From assembly GCA_963769435.1 (NCBI GenBank), contig CAVYLN010000001.1, forward strand, positions 682,001-746,000: a DNA stretch of 64,000 nucleotides, written 5' to 3'. The stretch comes from JADKAV01 sp963769435 (GTDB lineage: Bacteria; Actinomycetota; Actinomycetes; S36-B12; UBA10799). Positions 25,865 to 33,652 of this stretch are shown here, in pieces (positions within the stretch are counted from its first letter, which is position 1; each line of letters opens with the position of its first letter). Position numbers and translations under genes: made by a program. Below the pieces are notes generated by a model. It did not search any database. It saw nothing but the letters and a program-made list of their open reading frames with translations, and was not told where the DNA came from.

Positions 25865-27802
25865 CTACCAGATCCGAACCCGGTCACCGGGCTCGCGCCA
25901 CATGCCGTCGCCGGGATGCACCTCGAAGGCGTCGAAGAACGCGTCAGTGTTCACCAGAGTCCCGAAGACCCGGTACTCGGGCGGGGAGTGCGGATCGATC
26001 GTGATCCGGCGGATCGTCTCCTCGGGGCGGGTCTTGGCGCGCCAGACGTGTGTGAAGCCGACGAAGAACCGCTGCTCGCCGGTCAGCCCGTCGATGACCG
26101 GCGCCGGTTCCCCGTGCAGGGACAACTGGTAGGCGCGGTAGGCGACCGCGAGGCCGGACACGTCCGCGATGTTCTCCCCGAGTGTGAGTTCACCGTTCAG
26201 CCGGTGACCCGCCACCGGTTCGTACGCCGCATACTGATCGACCAACGCGCGGGTTCGATCGGAGAACGCCTCGTGGTCGGAGTCCGACCACCAGTTGCGC
26301 AGGTTCCCTTCCCCATCGAACTGGGACCCCTGGTCGTCGAAGCCGTGCGAGATCTCGTGCCCGATCACGGCACCGATCGCGCCGTAGTTCACCGCGTCGT
26401 CGGCCGACATCGTGAAGAACGGCGGCTGCAGGATCGCCGCAGGGAACACGATCTCGTTCATCTCGGGGTTGTAGTAGGCGTTCACCGTCTGCGGGTTCAT
26501 GTGCCACTCGTTGCGGTCGACCGGGCCCCCGAGCTTGTTGACCTCGTAGTCATGGTGGAACGCTCTGGCCGCCCTGACCGAGGCGATCAACTCCCCCGGC
26601 ACGACGGTCATGGCGGAGTAGTCCTTCCAGACGTCGGGGTAACCGATCTTCGCGGTGAAGCGCTTGAGTTTCGTGTGGGCCTCGACCTTCGTGGCCTCGG
26701 TCATCCACTCCAGACCGTCGATCGACTCCTCGAACGCGGCCAGGACGTTGTCGACCAGTTCCAGCATCCTCGCCTTGTTCTCGGGCGGGAAGTGGCGTGC
26801 CACGTACTCCTGACCCAGCGCCTCGCCGACCATCCCCTCGACGAGGTCCACGCCACGCTTCCAACGGGGACGCATCTGGGGCACTCCGCGCAGTACCTTC
26901 CCGTAGAACTCGAACGAGGCCTGCACGGTCTCCTCCGAGAGCAGCCCGGTGAAGGCGCCCAGAACCCGCCAGCGCAGGTACGCCTTCCAATCGCCCAGAT
27001 CCACGTCGCTCAGCAACTTCGAGTAGGCCAGCGCGTAGTCGGGCTGTGCGATGTTGAGCGTCTCGATGCGTCCGGAAACCCCGACCGCATCGAGGTAGCC
27101 CTGCCAGTCGTAGCCGGGTGTCAGGTCGGACAATTCCGCCAGACGGTACTGGTTGTAGGTCTTCACCGGGTCCCGGTTGGCGACCTGCGTCCAGTGCTCG
27201 CGGGCCAATCTCGTCTCCAGCGCGACGATCCTCTCGGCGTCGTCGGTGGTCCCGATGCCGCATCGTTCGAGCATTCCCGCGACGTGCTCCAAGTACGCCT
27301 CGCGCTGACCCGAGAAGGAATCCTCCAGGTAGTAGTCCCGATCCGGCATGCCGAGGCCGCTCTGCCACATGTCCAGCACATAGCGGGTCGAGTCACGATT
27401 GTCCTGATGCACCGCCCCACCCAATGGCGAGCCGACACCATCCCGCTCGAGGCGCCCGAACAGGCTGGGCAGTTCGTCGTGGCTGCTCACCGCGTCGATC
27501 GCAGCGAACAGATCGGCGATCGGGTCGAGCCCCACCCGGTCGATGGTCTGCGTGTCCATGAACGCGTTGAAGAGCACTGCGATGCGTCCGGCGTTGCTCT
27601 GGGGGTCGGGCTCACTGTCGGACAGTTCCTCGATGATGGTCCGCAACTGCTCCTGCGCGGTGTCGTGAAGATCGGTGAACGACGCGAACTCCGCCTTGTC
27701 CGCGGGGATCTCGAAAGTGTTCAGCCACTGCCCCAGCCAATGCCGGTAGAAGTCGTCCTGCGCACGTACCGAGGTGTCCTGCCACTGCAGGTTGAGTCCC
27801 AT
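25865..27802 (-). CDS. M13 family zinc metallopeptidase (neprilysin/PepO type)
   Basis: A 645-residue endopeptidase for short peptides. The zinc site is complete: VIGHEISHGFDDQG supplies the HExxH pair and ENIADVSGL the third, glutamate ligand; the substrate-binding NAYYNPEMNEIVFPAAIL and the end segment RVRIW are as in the family. No signal peptide is evident, so it is probably cytoplasmic like bacterial PepO. The ATG is preceded by TAGGGT (27809-27814) with six bases between. It lies downstream of rdgB with a ten-base gap. Confidence 0.93.
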   Translation of the reverse strand: MGLNLQWQDTSVRAQDDFYRHWLGQWLNTFEIPADKAEFASFTDLHDTAQEQLRTIIEELSDSEPDPQSNAGRIAVLFNAFMDTQTIDRVGLDPIADLFAAIDAVSSHDELPSLFGRLERDGVGSPLGGAVHQDNRDSTRYVLDMWQSGLGMPDRDYYLEDSFSGQREAYLEHVAGMLERCGIGTTDDAERIVALETRLAREHWTQVANRDPVKTYNQYRLAELSDLTPGYDWQGYLDAVGVSGRIETLNIAQPDYALAYSKLLSDVDLGDWKAYLRWRVLGAFTGLLSEETVQASFEFYGKVLRGVPQMRPRWKRGVDLVEGMVGEALGQEYVARHFPPENKARMLELVDNVLAAFEESIDGLEWMTEATKVEAHTKLKRFTAKIGYPDVWKDYSAMTVVPGELIASVRAARAFHHDYEVNKLGGPVDRNEWHMNPQTVNAYYNPEMNEIVFPAAILQPPFFTMSADDAVNYGAIGAVIGHEISHGFDDQGSQFDGEGNLRNWWSDSDHEAFSDRTRALVDQYAAYEPVAGHRLNGELTLGENIADVSGLAVAYRAYQLSLHGEPAPVIDGLTGEQRFFVGFTHVWRAKTRPEETIRRITIDPHSPPEYRVFGTLVNTDAFFDAFEVHPGDGMWREPGDRVRIW

Positions 27803-27808
27803 AGCGTC

Positions 27809-27814
27809 ACCCTA
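27809..27814 (-). promoter_or_regulatory. -10 box of a leaderless M13-peptidase promoter
   Basis: TAGGGT on the minus strand, six bases before ATG 27802; it overlaps the end of rdgB. Confidence 0.5.
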
Positions 27815-28426
27815 AACGGAGGGGCCACCTCCGGCCACAAGGTGCCGCGAGACCAGCGCCCGGAAGGCCCGACCTCGGTGACTGATCGCGTGCTTTTCTG
27901 CCGAGGAGAGCTCGGCCGTGGTGCGAGGACCCTCCGGAGTCAGGACTTCGAAGACCGGGTCGTATCCGAATCCATTCTCCCCCCGAGGTCCGTATGTGAG
28001 CGTTCCTTCAAGTTCCCCGATCTCGACCGCCTCCCGACCGTCCGGCCAGACAGCGACGGCCGCGCACACGAAGCGGGCGGCGCGGTGTTCGTGCCCCACA
28101 TCGGCGAGTTGGTCGAGCAACAGGCGCAGGTTCGCAGCGTCGTCGCCGTGACGCCCGCACCACCGGGCCGAGAAGACACCCGGCGCGCCGCCGAGCACAT
28201 CGACTGCGATGCCGGAATCGTCGGCCATCGCAGGCAGGCCCGTACCCGCCACCACGTCGCGAGCCTTGAGCAGCGCGTTCTCGGCGAACGTCACCCCCGT
28301 CTCGCGGGTGTCCGGCACGTGCACGTCGTCGAGGTCCAACAACTCCTCGTCGATCCCGGCACGGCGGAGGATCTCGGTCAGCTCGGCCAGCTTGCCGCGG
28401 TTGCGGGTGGCGAGCACCCAGGTCAC
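27812..28426 (-). CDS. rdgB: XTP/dITP diphosphatase (RdgB/HAM1 family)
   Basis: A 204-residue housekeeping enzyme that hydrolyses non-canonical purine triphosphates such as XTP and dITP. The family motifs are clear: VLATRNRGKLAEL at the N-terminus, TFAENALLKAR, ADDSGIAVDVLGGAPGV, and GFGYDPVF and SHRGRAFRAL at the end. Its ATG overlaps the rph stop by four bases (ATGA), the usual rph-rdgB pair of Actinomycetota. Confidence 0.95.
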   Translation of the reverse strand: MTWVLATRNRGKLAELTEILRRAGIDEELLDLDDVHVPDTRETGVTFAENALLKARDVVAGTGLPAMADDSGIAVDVLGGAPGVFSARWCGRHGDDAANLRLLLDQLADVGHEHRAARFVCAAVAVWPDGREAVEIGELEGTLTYGPRGENGFGYDPVFEVLTPEGPRTTAELSSAEKHAISHRGRAFRALVSRHLVAGGGPSV

Positions 28427-29220
28427 GGGCGACCGCCCGGTGAAGCGCCAGTGGACACCGTCGCGGGACCACCGTCGATCAGCCGTCCGAGCGCCGGCCC
28501 TTCCGCGGCGAGCGCCGCTTGCTGCAACCGCGTCAACTCCGCGCAGCCCGCGCTGGCCAGCGAGAGCAACTCATCGAGCACGCCGCGGTCGAACGGCTCC
28601 CCTTCGGCGGTCCCCTGGACTTCGACGAACCGCCCGTCGCCGGTCATGACGACGTTCATGTCGGTATCGGCGTTGACATCGTCGTCGTAGTGCAGGTCCA
28701 GGCGCGGCTGGCCGTCCACCACCCCGACGCTGACCGCCGCGACCGAATCGCGCAGGGGCCACCCCGTCAGCAGACCCTGGGACTTCGCCCACGCGCAGGC
28801 GTCCGCCACCGCCAGATAAGCGCCGGTGATGGCCGCCGTCCGGGTTCCGCCATCGGCCTGCAACACGTCGCAATCCACCTGGATGGTGTTCTCGCCCAGT
28901 GCGGTGTCGTCGATCGCGGCCCGCAACGCCCGTCCGATCAGCCGTGAGATCTCCTGGGTGCGACCCCCGGGCCGACCTTTGATCGACTCCCGCGCCCCCC
29001 TGGTGTCGGTCGACCTCGGCAGCATCGCGTATTCCGCGGTGACCCAACCCTGGCCGGAATCACGGCGCCAACGAGGGACTCCCGCGGTGAATGAAGCCAC
29101 GCAGAGCACCCGTGTCCGGCCGAACTCGACGAGGCAGGAGCCCTCCCCGTTGTCCTGCCAGCCACGGTGGAAGCGGATGGGGCGCAGTTGATCGGCCGAG
29201 CGGCCATCGGAGCGGGACAT
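28423..29220 (-). CDS. rph: Ribonuclease PH
   Basis: A 265-residue phosphorolytic 3'-to-5' exoribonuclease that trims tRNA 3' ends. RNase PH motifs are present: GSCLVEFGRTRVLC, QGWVTAEYAMLPRST, RGARESIKGRPGGRTQEI (phosphate-binding Arg region), and VDCDVLQADGGTRTAAITG. ATG 29220 gives the normal N-terminus (MSRSDGR) and follows TACAGT (29227-29232) by six bases. It is the first gene of the rph-rdgB pair. Confidence 0.95.
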   Translation of the reverse strand: MSRSDGRSADQLRPIRFHRGWQDNGEGSCLVEFGRTRVLCVASFTAGVPRWRRDSGQGWVTAEYAMLPRSTDTRGARESIKGRPGGRTQEISRLIGRALRAAIDDTALGENTIQVDCDVLQADGGTRTAAITGAYLAVADACAWAKSQGLLTGWPLRDSVAAVSVGVVDGQPRLDLHYDDDVNADTDMNVVMTGDGRFVEVQGTAEGEPFDRGVLDELLSLASAGCAELTRLQQAALAAEGPALGRLIDGGPATVSTGASPGGRP

Positions 29221-29226
29221 GGTCCG

Positions 29227-29232
29227 ACTGTA
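29227..29232 (-). promoter_or_regulatory. -10 box of a leaderless rph promoter
   Basis: TACAGT on the minus strand, six bases before ATG 29220. Confidence 0.55.
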
Positions 29233-29347
29233 GCCAGACCGACTCACGGCCCGAGCGAAGATCCACCCGTGCCCGCCAAGCGTGCAAATATCTGCACAGC
29301 GGGTGACCGGATATTCCCAACCTTCAGCCAGGACCGGTCCGCGTCCG

Positions 29348-30094
29348 TCACACCTCGAGTTGCAGACCGTTGGACGCCAGCAGAACGTCGCCGTCGTAGA
29401 CCTCCGCGGCCTCGGCCAGGACCTGCTGGGAATCGTTCCAGGCCACGAGGTGCGTCAGCAGCAGACGGTCCACGCCGGCGCGTTTGGCGTGCTCCGCGGC
29501 CTGCGCACCGGTCAGATGAAGATCCGACGGGTTGTCGGGGCGATCGACGAAGGAGGCCTCGAAGAGTGCCAGATCCGCACCGGTGGCCAGTTCGACCAGA
29601 GCGTCGGTGGGACCGGTGTCCCCGGAGTAGACGACGCTGCGCCCGCCCGCGGTGACCTTGATCGCGTAGGTCTCCACCGGGTGCGCCACACGGATGGTCT
29701 CGATTCTGAATGGCCCGACCATCGTGGCGTCGGACTCATGGCGCATGAAGTTGAACTCGTCGTGCATGCCGGGCCGCAGGGGCAGGCCGTAGGCGGCGGC
29801 CATCCGGTCGGCCGTGCCCTTCGGGCCGAACACCGGGATCCGGCCATGGGCGGCGTCCGGGTCGTACTTGCGGGCGACGTAGTACGAGCACAGGTCTATG
29901 CAGTGATCCACATGGAGGTGGGACAAGAAGACCGCGTCGATCCCGTAGATGTCGGTGTACTTCTGCAGGGCGCCTAGGGAGCCGTTGCCGAGGTCCAGCA
30001 GTATCCGCGCACCATCGTGTTCCAGCAGGTAGCACGACGCGGGGCTGTCCGGACCCGGGAACGACCCCGCCCAGCCGACCACGGTGAGTTTCAC
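29348..30094 (-). CDS. Metallo-beta-lactamase fold hydrolase (RNase Z/cyclic-phosphodiesterase-like)
   Basis: A 248-residue cytoplasmic metal hydrolase with the site HLHVDHC, then RVAHPVE, SGDTGPTDALVELA and the late histidine in LLLTHLVAW, the ligand order of the ELAC/RNase Z-like branch. In Actinomycetota this gene regularly sits after murI, where it is annotated as a cyclic-nucleotide phosphodiesterase or an RNase Z-like protein; the substrate is not settled by sequence. The GTG start overlaps the murI stop (GTGA). Confidence 0.82.
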   Translation of the reverse strand: MKLTVVGWAGSFPGPDSPASCYLLEHDGARILLDLGNGSLGALQKYTDIYGIDAVFLSHLHVDHCIDLCSYYVARKYDPDAAHGRIPVFGPKGTADRMAAAYGLPLRPGMHDEFNFMRHESDATMVGPFRIETIRVAHPVETYAIKVTAGGRSVVYSGDTGPTDALVELATGADLALFEASFVDRPDNPSDLHLTGAQAAEHAKRAGVDRLLLTHLVAWNDSQQVLAEAAEVYDGDVLLASNGLQLEV

Positions 30095-30906
30095 GAAACA
30101 ACCTCCACTGCTGAATACGCCTCCCGGATCTCAGGTCCGAGGAATCTACGTCCCATGGTCGCAAACGCTGCGGGATCTCCGGTCGCCAGGAACCTGTGTT
30201 CGGGCTCGGGCAGCGAGGAGTCCCGCAGGAGGTCGCGCGCGGCGAGTGTCTTGTAGACGTCCTTGGCGGTCTCCTCAGCGCTGGAGACCAGCACGACGTC
30301 GTCGCCCATGACCCACTGGATCACCCCGCTGAGCAACGGGTAGTGGGTGCAGCCGAGGACCAATGTGTCCACGCCCGCTTCACGCAGAGGGGTCAGATAC
30401 TGCTGGGCGACTCGCAGCAGTTCCGGCCCGCCGGTGATGCCGGCCTCGACGAATCGCACGAACTCCGGGCATGCCTGCATCGACAGGTCGATCCCCGGCG
30501 CGGCGGCGAAGGCGTCCTCGTACGCCCCGGAGGTCACAGTGGCCTGGGTGCCGATGACCGCCACACGGTTGTTCTCCGTGACCCGGGCGGCTCGTCGTAC
30601 CGCGGGTTGGATGACTTCGATCACGGGGACGCTGTAGCGCTCCCGGGCATCACGCAGCACCGCGGCACTGGCCGAGTTGCACGCGATCACCAGGGCCTTG
30701 ACGCCGTGGTCGACCAAGTGGTCCATGACATCGAGGGCATAGGCCCGAACCTTGGCCAGCGGCAGGGGGCCGTAGGGACCGCGCGCGGTGTCACCGACGT
30801 ACAGCACTGCCTCGTGCGGCAGTTGATCGATCACCGCACGTGCGACGGTGAGTCCGCCGACGCCCGAGTCGAAGATGCCCAGCGGTGCATCGGCCCGCGC
30901 GCTCAT
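30091..30906 (-). CDS. murI: Glutamate racemase
   Basis: A 271-residue enzyme making D-glutamate for peptidoglycan. Family hallmarks are PLGIFDSGVGGLTVARA (general-acid Asp and Ser), VIACNSASAA (first catalytic Cys) and LVLGCTHYPLL (second catalytic Cys with His). The product feeds the same wall pathway as MurT-GatD elsewhere in the window. ATG 30906 overlaps the cysM stop (ATGA); a longer upstream frame is only overlap with cysM. Confidence 0.95.
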   Translation of the reverse strand: MSARADAPLGIFDSGVGGLTVARAVIDQLPHEAVLYVGDTARGPYGPLPLAKVRAYALDVMDHLVDHGVKALVIACNSASAAVLRDARERYSVPVIEVIQPAVRRAARVTENNRVAVIGTQATVTSGAYEDAFAAAPGIDLSMQACPEFVRFVEAGITGGPELLRVAQQYLTPLREAGVDTLVLGCTHYPLLSGVIQWVMGDDVVLVSSAEETAKDVYKTLAARDLLRDSSLPEPEHRFLATGDPAAFATMGRRFLGPEIREAYSAVEVVS

Positions 30907-31850
30907 GCCCACAACTGCCCGGAGATCGCCTGCTCGGCGTCCTCGATGGACCCCTCGTAGGCGCCGGTGGACAAATACTTCCAGCCGCCGTCGCACACGA
31001 TGAAACAGATGTCGGCCGTCTGTCCCGCACCGACAGCACGATCGGCCAGACCCAGCGCGGCGTGCAGTATCGCGCCGGTGGAGATGCCGGCGAAGATCCC
31101 TTCCTCGTGCAGCAACTGGCGGGTCCGCATCAGTGCGTCGTGGGGGCCGACCGAGTAGCGGGAGGTCAGGACCGAGGCGTCGTACAACTCCGGCACGAAC
31201 CCCTCATCGAGGTTCCGCAACCCGTACACCAATTCGCCGTAGCGCGGCTCGGCCGCGACGATCTGGCAGTCCGGGCGGTGTTCCCTCAGGTACCGGCCTA
31301 CGCCCATCAGGGTCCCGGTCGTGCCGAGCCCCGCGACGAAGTGCGTGATCTCGGGCAGGTCGGCGAGGATCTCCGGCCCAGTGGTGCGGTAGTGGGCGTC
31401 GGAGTTCGCCGGATTCCCGTACTGGTAGAGCATGACCCACGACGGATTGGTCTCGGCTAGTTGCTTGGCCACCCGGACCGCCTCGTTGGAACCACCTTGG
31501 GCCGGGGAGTAGATGATCTCCGCACCCCACATCCGCAACAACTGCGTGCGCTCGAACGAGGTGTTCTCCGGCATGACACAGATCACGTTGTAGCCCCGCT
31601 GCCGCGCGACCATCGCCAGAGAGATCCCCGTGTTGCCACTGGTGGGCTCCAGGATGGTGGACCCCGGCCGTATGACACCATCGCGTTCGGCGCGTTCGAT
31701 CATCGCCAGGGCCGCGCGGTCCTTCACAGAACCGGTGGGGTTGAGATCCTCCAGTTTCGCCCACAACCGCACGTTCGACGTCGGGCTCAACCGGGGCAGG
31801 CCCACGATCGGGGTGTGGCCGACCGAGGCCAGCAGGTTCGGGAAGCGCAA
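30903..31850 (-). CDS. cysM: Cysteine synthase CysM (O-phosphoserine/CysO-dependent type)
   Basis: A 315-residue PLP enzyme. NPTGSVKDRAAL holds the PLP lysine (K43), PTSGNTGISLA binds the substrate carboxylate, and GLGTTGTLMGVGRYL binds the PLP phosphate. In mycobacteria CysM uses O-phosphoserine and the thiocarboxylated carrier CysO to make cysteine. The immediate neighbours cysO and mec complete that route here, so I assign this type by context rather than as a generic cysteine synthase. It is separated from cysO by two bases. Confidence 0.94.
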   Translation of the reverse strand: MRFPNLLASVGHTPIVGLPRLSPTSNVRLWAKLEDLNPTGSVKDRAALAMIERAERDGVIRPGSTILEPTSGNTGISLAMVARQRGYNVICVMPENTSFERTQLLRMWGAEIIYSPAQGGSNEAVRVAKQLAETNPSWVMLYQYGNPANSDAHYRTTGPEILADLPEITHFVAGLGTTGTLMGVGRYLREHRPDCQIVAAEPRYGELVYGLRNLDEGFVPELYDASVLTSRYSVGPHDALMRTRQLLHEEGIFAGISTGAILHAALGLADRAVGAGQTADICFIVCDGGWKYLSTGAYEGSIEDAEQAISGQLWA

Positions 31851-31852
31851 GA

Positions 31853-32125
31853 TCAGCCGCCAGCGACCGCCGGCAGGATGGTCACCGAATCGCCGTCCGC
31901 CAGCGTCGTCGCCAGTCCGTCGAGGAAGCGCACGTCCTCGTCGTTGAGGTACACGTTGACGAACCGCCGGAGTCCGGCATCGTCGACGACGCGGTCCTTG
32001 AGACCGGGGTACTTCGCGTCGAGATCGGCCACCAGGTCGGCCAGCGTCGCGCCATCAGCGGTCACGCTCTTCTCACCGCCGGTGTACGTGCGCAGGATTG
32101 TCGGGATCTGAACCTGAATAGCCAT
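31853..32125 (-). CDS. cysO: Sulfur carrier protein CysO (MoaD/ThiS-like)
   Basis: A 90-residue ubiquitin-like sulfur carrier ending in Gly-Gly, the C-terminus that is turned into a thiocarboxylate and used by CysM. Family sequence includes RTYTGGEKSV, VNVYLNDEDVRFLDGL and the end GDSVTILPAVAGG. It lies between mec and cysM, as in Mycobacterium. The ATG follows TACCCT (32132-32137) by six bases, so part of the operon may start here. Confidence 0.94.
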   Translation of the reverse strand: MAIQVQIPTILRTYTGGEKSVTADGATLADLVADLDAKYPGLKDRVVDDAGLRRFVNVYLNDEDVRFLDGLATTLADGDSVTILPAVAGG

Positions 32126-32129
32126 GGTC

Positions 32130-32546
32130 CTAGGGTACGGAGTCGATGATCTCGATCTGCTCCTCGGTCACCTCTGCATCGACGATGCGGTAACTGCGGA
32201 CTTCGGCATCCCCCGGCGAACGTGTCGACACCAGCACATAGTGCGCATTCGGCTCCGAGGCATAACTGATGTCCGTGCGGGACGGGTACGCCTCGGTCGC
32301 GGTGTGTGAGTGGTAGATGACCACTGGTTCTTCGTCACGGGCGTCCATCTCGCGGTACAACCGCAGGAGATCTGCGGAGTCGAATTCGTAGAACGTGGTC
32401 GACCTCGCGGCGTTCACCATCGGGATGAAGCGCACCGGCCGGTCGCTTCCCTGCGGGCCCGCCACCACTCCGCATGCCTCGTCAGGATGGTCGGCACGGG
32501 CGTGGTCGATCATGGCCTCGACGATCTCGCGATTGATCCGCAGCAT
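32130..32546 (-). CDS. mec: CysO-cysteine peptidase Mec (JAMM metalloprotease)
   Basis: A 138-residue zinc peptidase that releases cysteine from the CysO-cysteine adduct. The JAMM motif is complete: Glu in HPDEACGVVAG and HSHTATEAYPSRTD (HxH with Ser and Asp). ATG 32546 gives the usual short N-terminus; a longer frame to 32648 adds a non-conserved extension. CAGAAT lies six bases before the ATG, so it may also have its own start. It heads the mec-cysO-cysM-murI run. Confidence 0.93.
   Translation of the reverse strand: MLRINREIVEAMIDHARADHPDEACGVVAGPQGSDRPVRFIPMVNAARSTTFYEFDSADLLRLYREMDARDEEPVVIYHSHTATEAYPSRTDISYASEPNAHYVLVSTRSPGDAEVRSYRIVDAEVTEEQIEIIDSVP
32132..32137 (-). promoter_or_regulatory. 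-10 box of a leaderless cysO promoter
   Basis: TACCCT on the minus strand, six bases before ATG 32125; it overlaps the end of mec. Confidence 0.5.
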
Positions 32547-32662
32547 GCGCCCATTCTGAACCCCAGCGGCTCGCGCTGCGCCGAGTGACCGGGCTTCTGG
32601 TGAAGGGCAGGCAGGTGAGAGGTCGTGTCTGCGCCGACAGGCGGTCACACCCAGCGGTTCCG

Positions 32663-33182
32663 CTAGCCCATCAACTCCTCGACGAGGGACTGCTGCAGGT
32701 ACCCCAGATACAGGTACAGGTTGTGCTCGGGATCATCTGAGGGCATCGTCGAGTCGTCCTCCGACACATCCAGCCGGGTTCCGATCATCAGCCGGGCATC
32801 GGCCAGGAACGCCAGCCAGGCCCGGACCTCGTCGGTGATCACGATCGGATCCTGGTGGAGCTGCTCGCGCACGACGGCGATGTGGGCCAGTTTGGTCGCA
32901 CGCAGACTTGCCTCGGTGAGCCGCCGGAACTCAGCGGCCCGTTCCGGATCGGCGTAGGCATCCGGAAGCAGTCGGGCCACCACCGGATCCTGCGGGGCGG
33001 AGCGGTCCTCCCCGACCCCGGACAGCCCCAACTCCCGGGCCCATTCGGGCACGTCCGGAGTCCGGCGTGGGATCGGCGAGCACGAGCGTCAACTCGTCGC
33101 ACACGAACTCGAGCACCCGGCGCTCCTGACCACTGAGCCGTGCCAGCAGATTCCCCTTCTTGACCTTGAACGGCTTGGCCAT
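32663..33182 (-). pseudogene. DUF2017 family protein, interrupted by a +1 shift
   Basis: The ClpS-linked DUF2017 protein of Actinomycetota. The first part (MAKPFKVKKGNLLARLSGQE to about LVLADPTPD) starts with an ATG sharing one base with the clpS stop (TGATG). At about 33060 the frame must move by one base, after which VPEWARELGLSG continues to VEELMG at the end. The total is 520 bases, one more than 173 codons, so a single surplus base separates it from a normal 172-residue gene. Function is unknown; conservation beside clpS suggests a role in regulated proteolysis. Confidence 0.75.
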
Positions 33183-33466
33183 CAGTTGTCCTTCTGCACT
33201 GTCGCCCACAATCCGTATTCGTGCATGGCCGTGGCGTCGATCTCCATCTGCTCGCGTGACCCCGCGTTGACGACGGCCCGGCCTTTATGGTGCACATCCC
33301 ACATCAACGCTTCCGCCTTGTCCCGGGAGTAGCCGAAGTACTGCATGAAGACGTAGGTCACGTAACTCATCAGATTGATGGGGTCGTTCCAGACCAGGCA
33401 GACCCACGGGGAATCCGACGAAAGCTCGGTTTCGTGGGATTCCAGTTCGGCTGGGGCGATGCTCAT
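33182..33466 (-). CDS. clpS: ATP-dependent Clp protease adaptor ClpS
   Basis: A 94-residue adaptor that hands N-end-rule substrates to ClpA/ClpC. Motifs are WVCLVWNDPINLMSYVTYVF (the NDP segment of the binding pocket), YVFMQYFGYSRDKA, and VHHKGRAVV with the conserved His. ATG 33466 is preceded by GACAAT with a seven-base gap. It is followed by DUF2017 with TGATG coupling. Confidence 0.95.
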   Translation of the reverse strand: MSIAPAELESHETELSSDSPWVCLVWNDPINLMSYVTYVFMQYFGYSRDKAEALMWDVHHKGRAVVNAGSREQMEIDATAMHEYGLWATVQKDN

Positions 33467-33573
33467 CCTTGTGATTGTCCCACTGACCGGACTCGCCCGG
33501 CAGGCATCGCCACGAACTGATCGCGCACATCGACCGCCGGTCTCACACACGGATGTCGGCGCCGTAGGAGCAG

Positions 33574-33579
33574 TACCGT
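33574..33579 (+). promoter_or_regulatory. -10 box of a leaderless promoter for the PLP-enzyme gene
   Basis: TACCGT six bases before ATG 33586. This ATG is in the -1 frame relative to the main coding frame beginning at 33653, which hints that the gene starts here and is shifted by one base within the next 67 bases. Confidence 0.45.
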
Positions 33580-33652
33580 ACCCACATGGACCTCGCACCA
33601 CCTGACACCGGCCTCCCACAGCCTCCGATCCTGCAATGCCATCCGAGGTGCG

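Noticed and set aside
25487..28690. 1067-codon open frame on the plus strand
   Set aside because: It runs antisense through the M13 peptidase, rdgB and rph genes, whose minus-strand products have complete family motifs; long antisense frames are common at this GC content.
29280..29320. Short inverted repeat AATATC ... GATATT upstream of rph
   Set aside because: Six-base arms 17 bases apart are expected by chance and the placement does not fit the rph promoter box.
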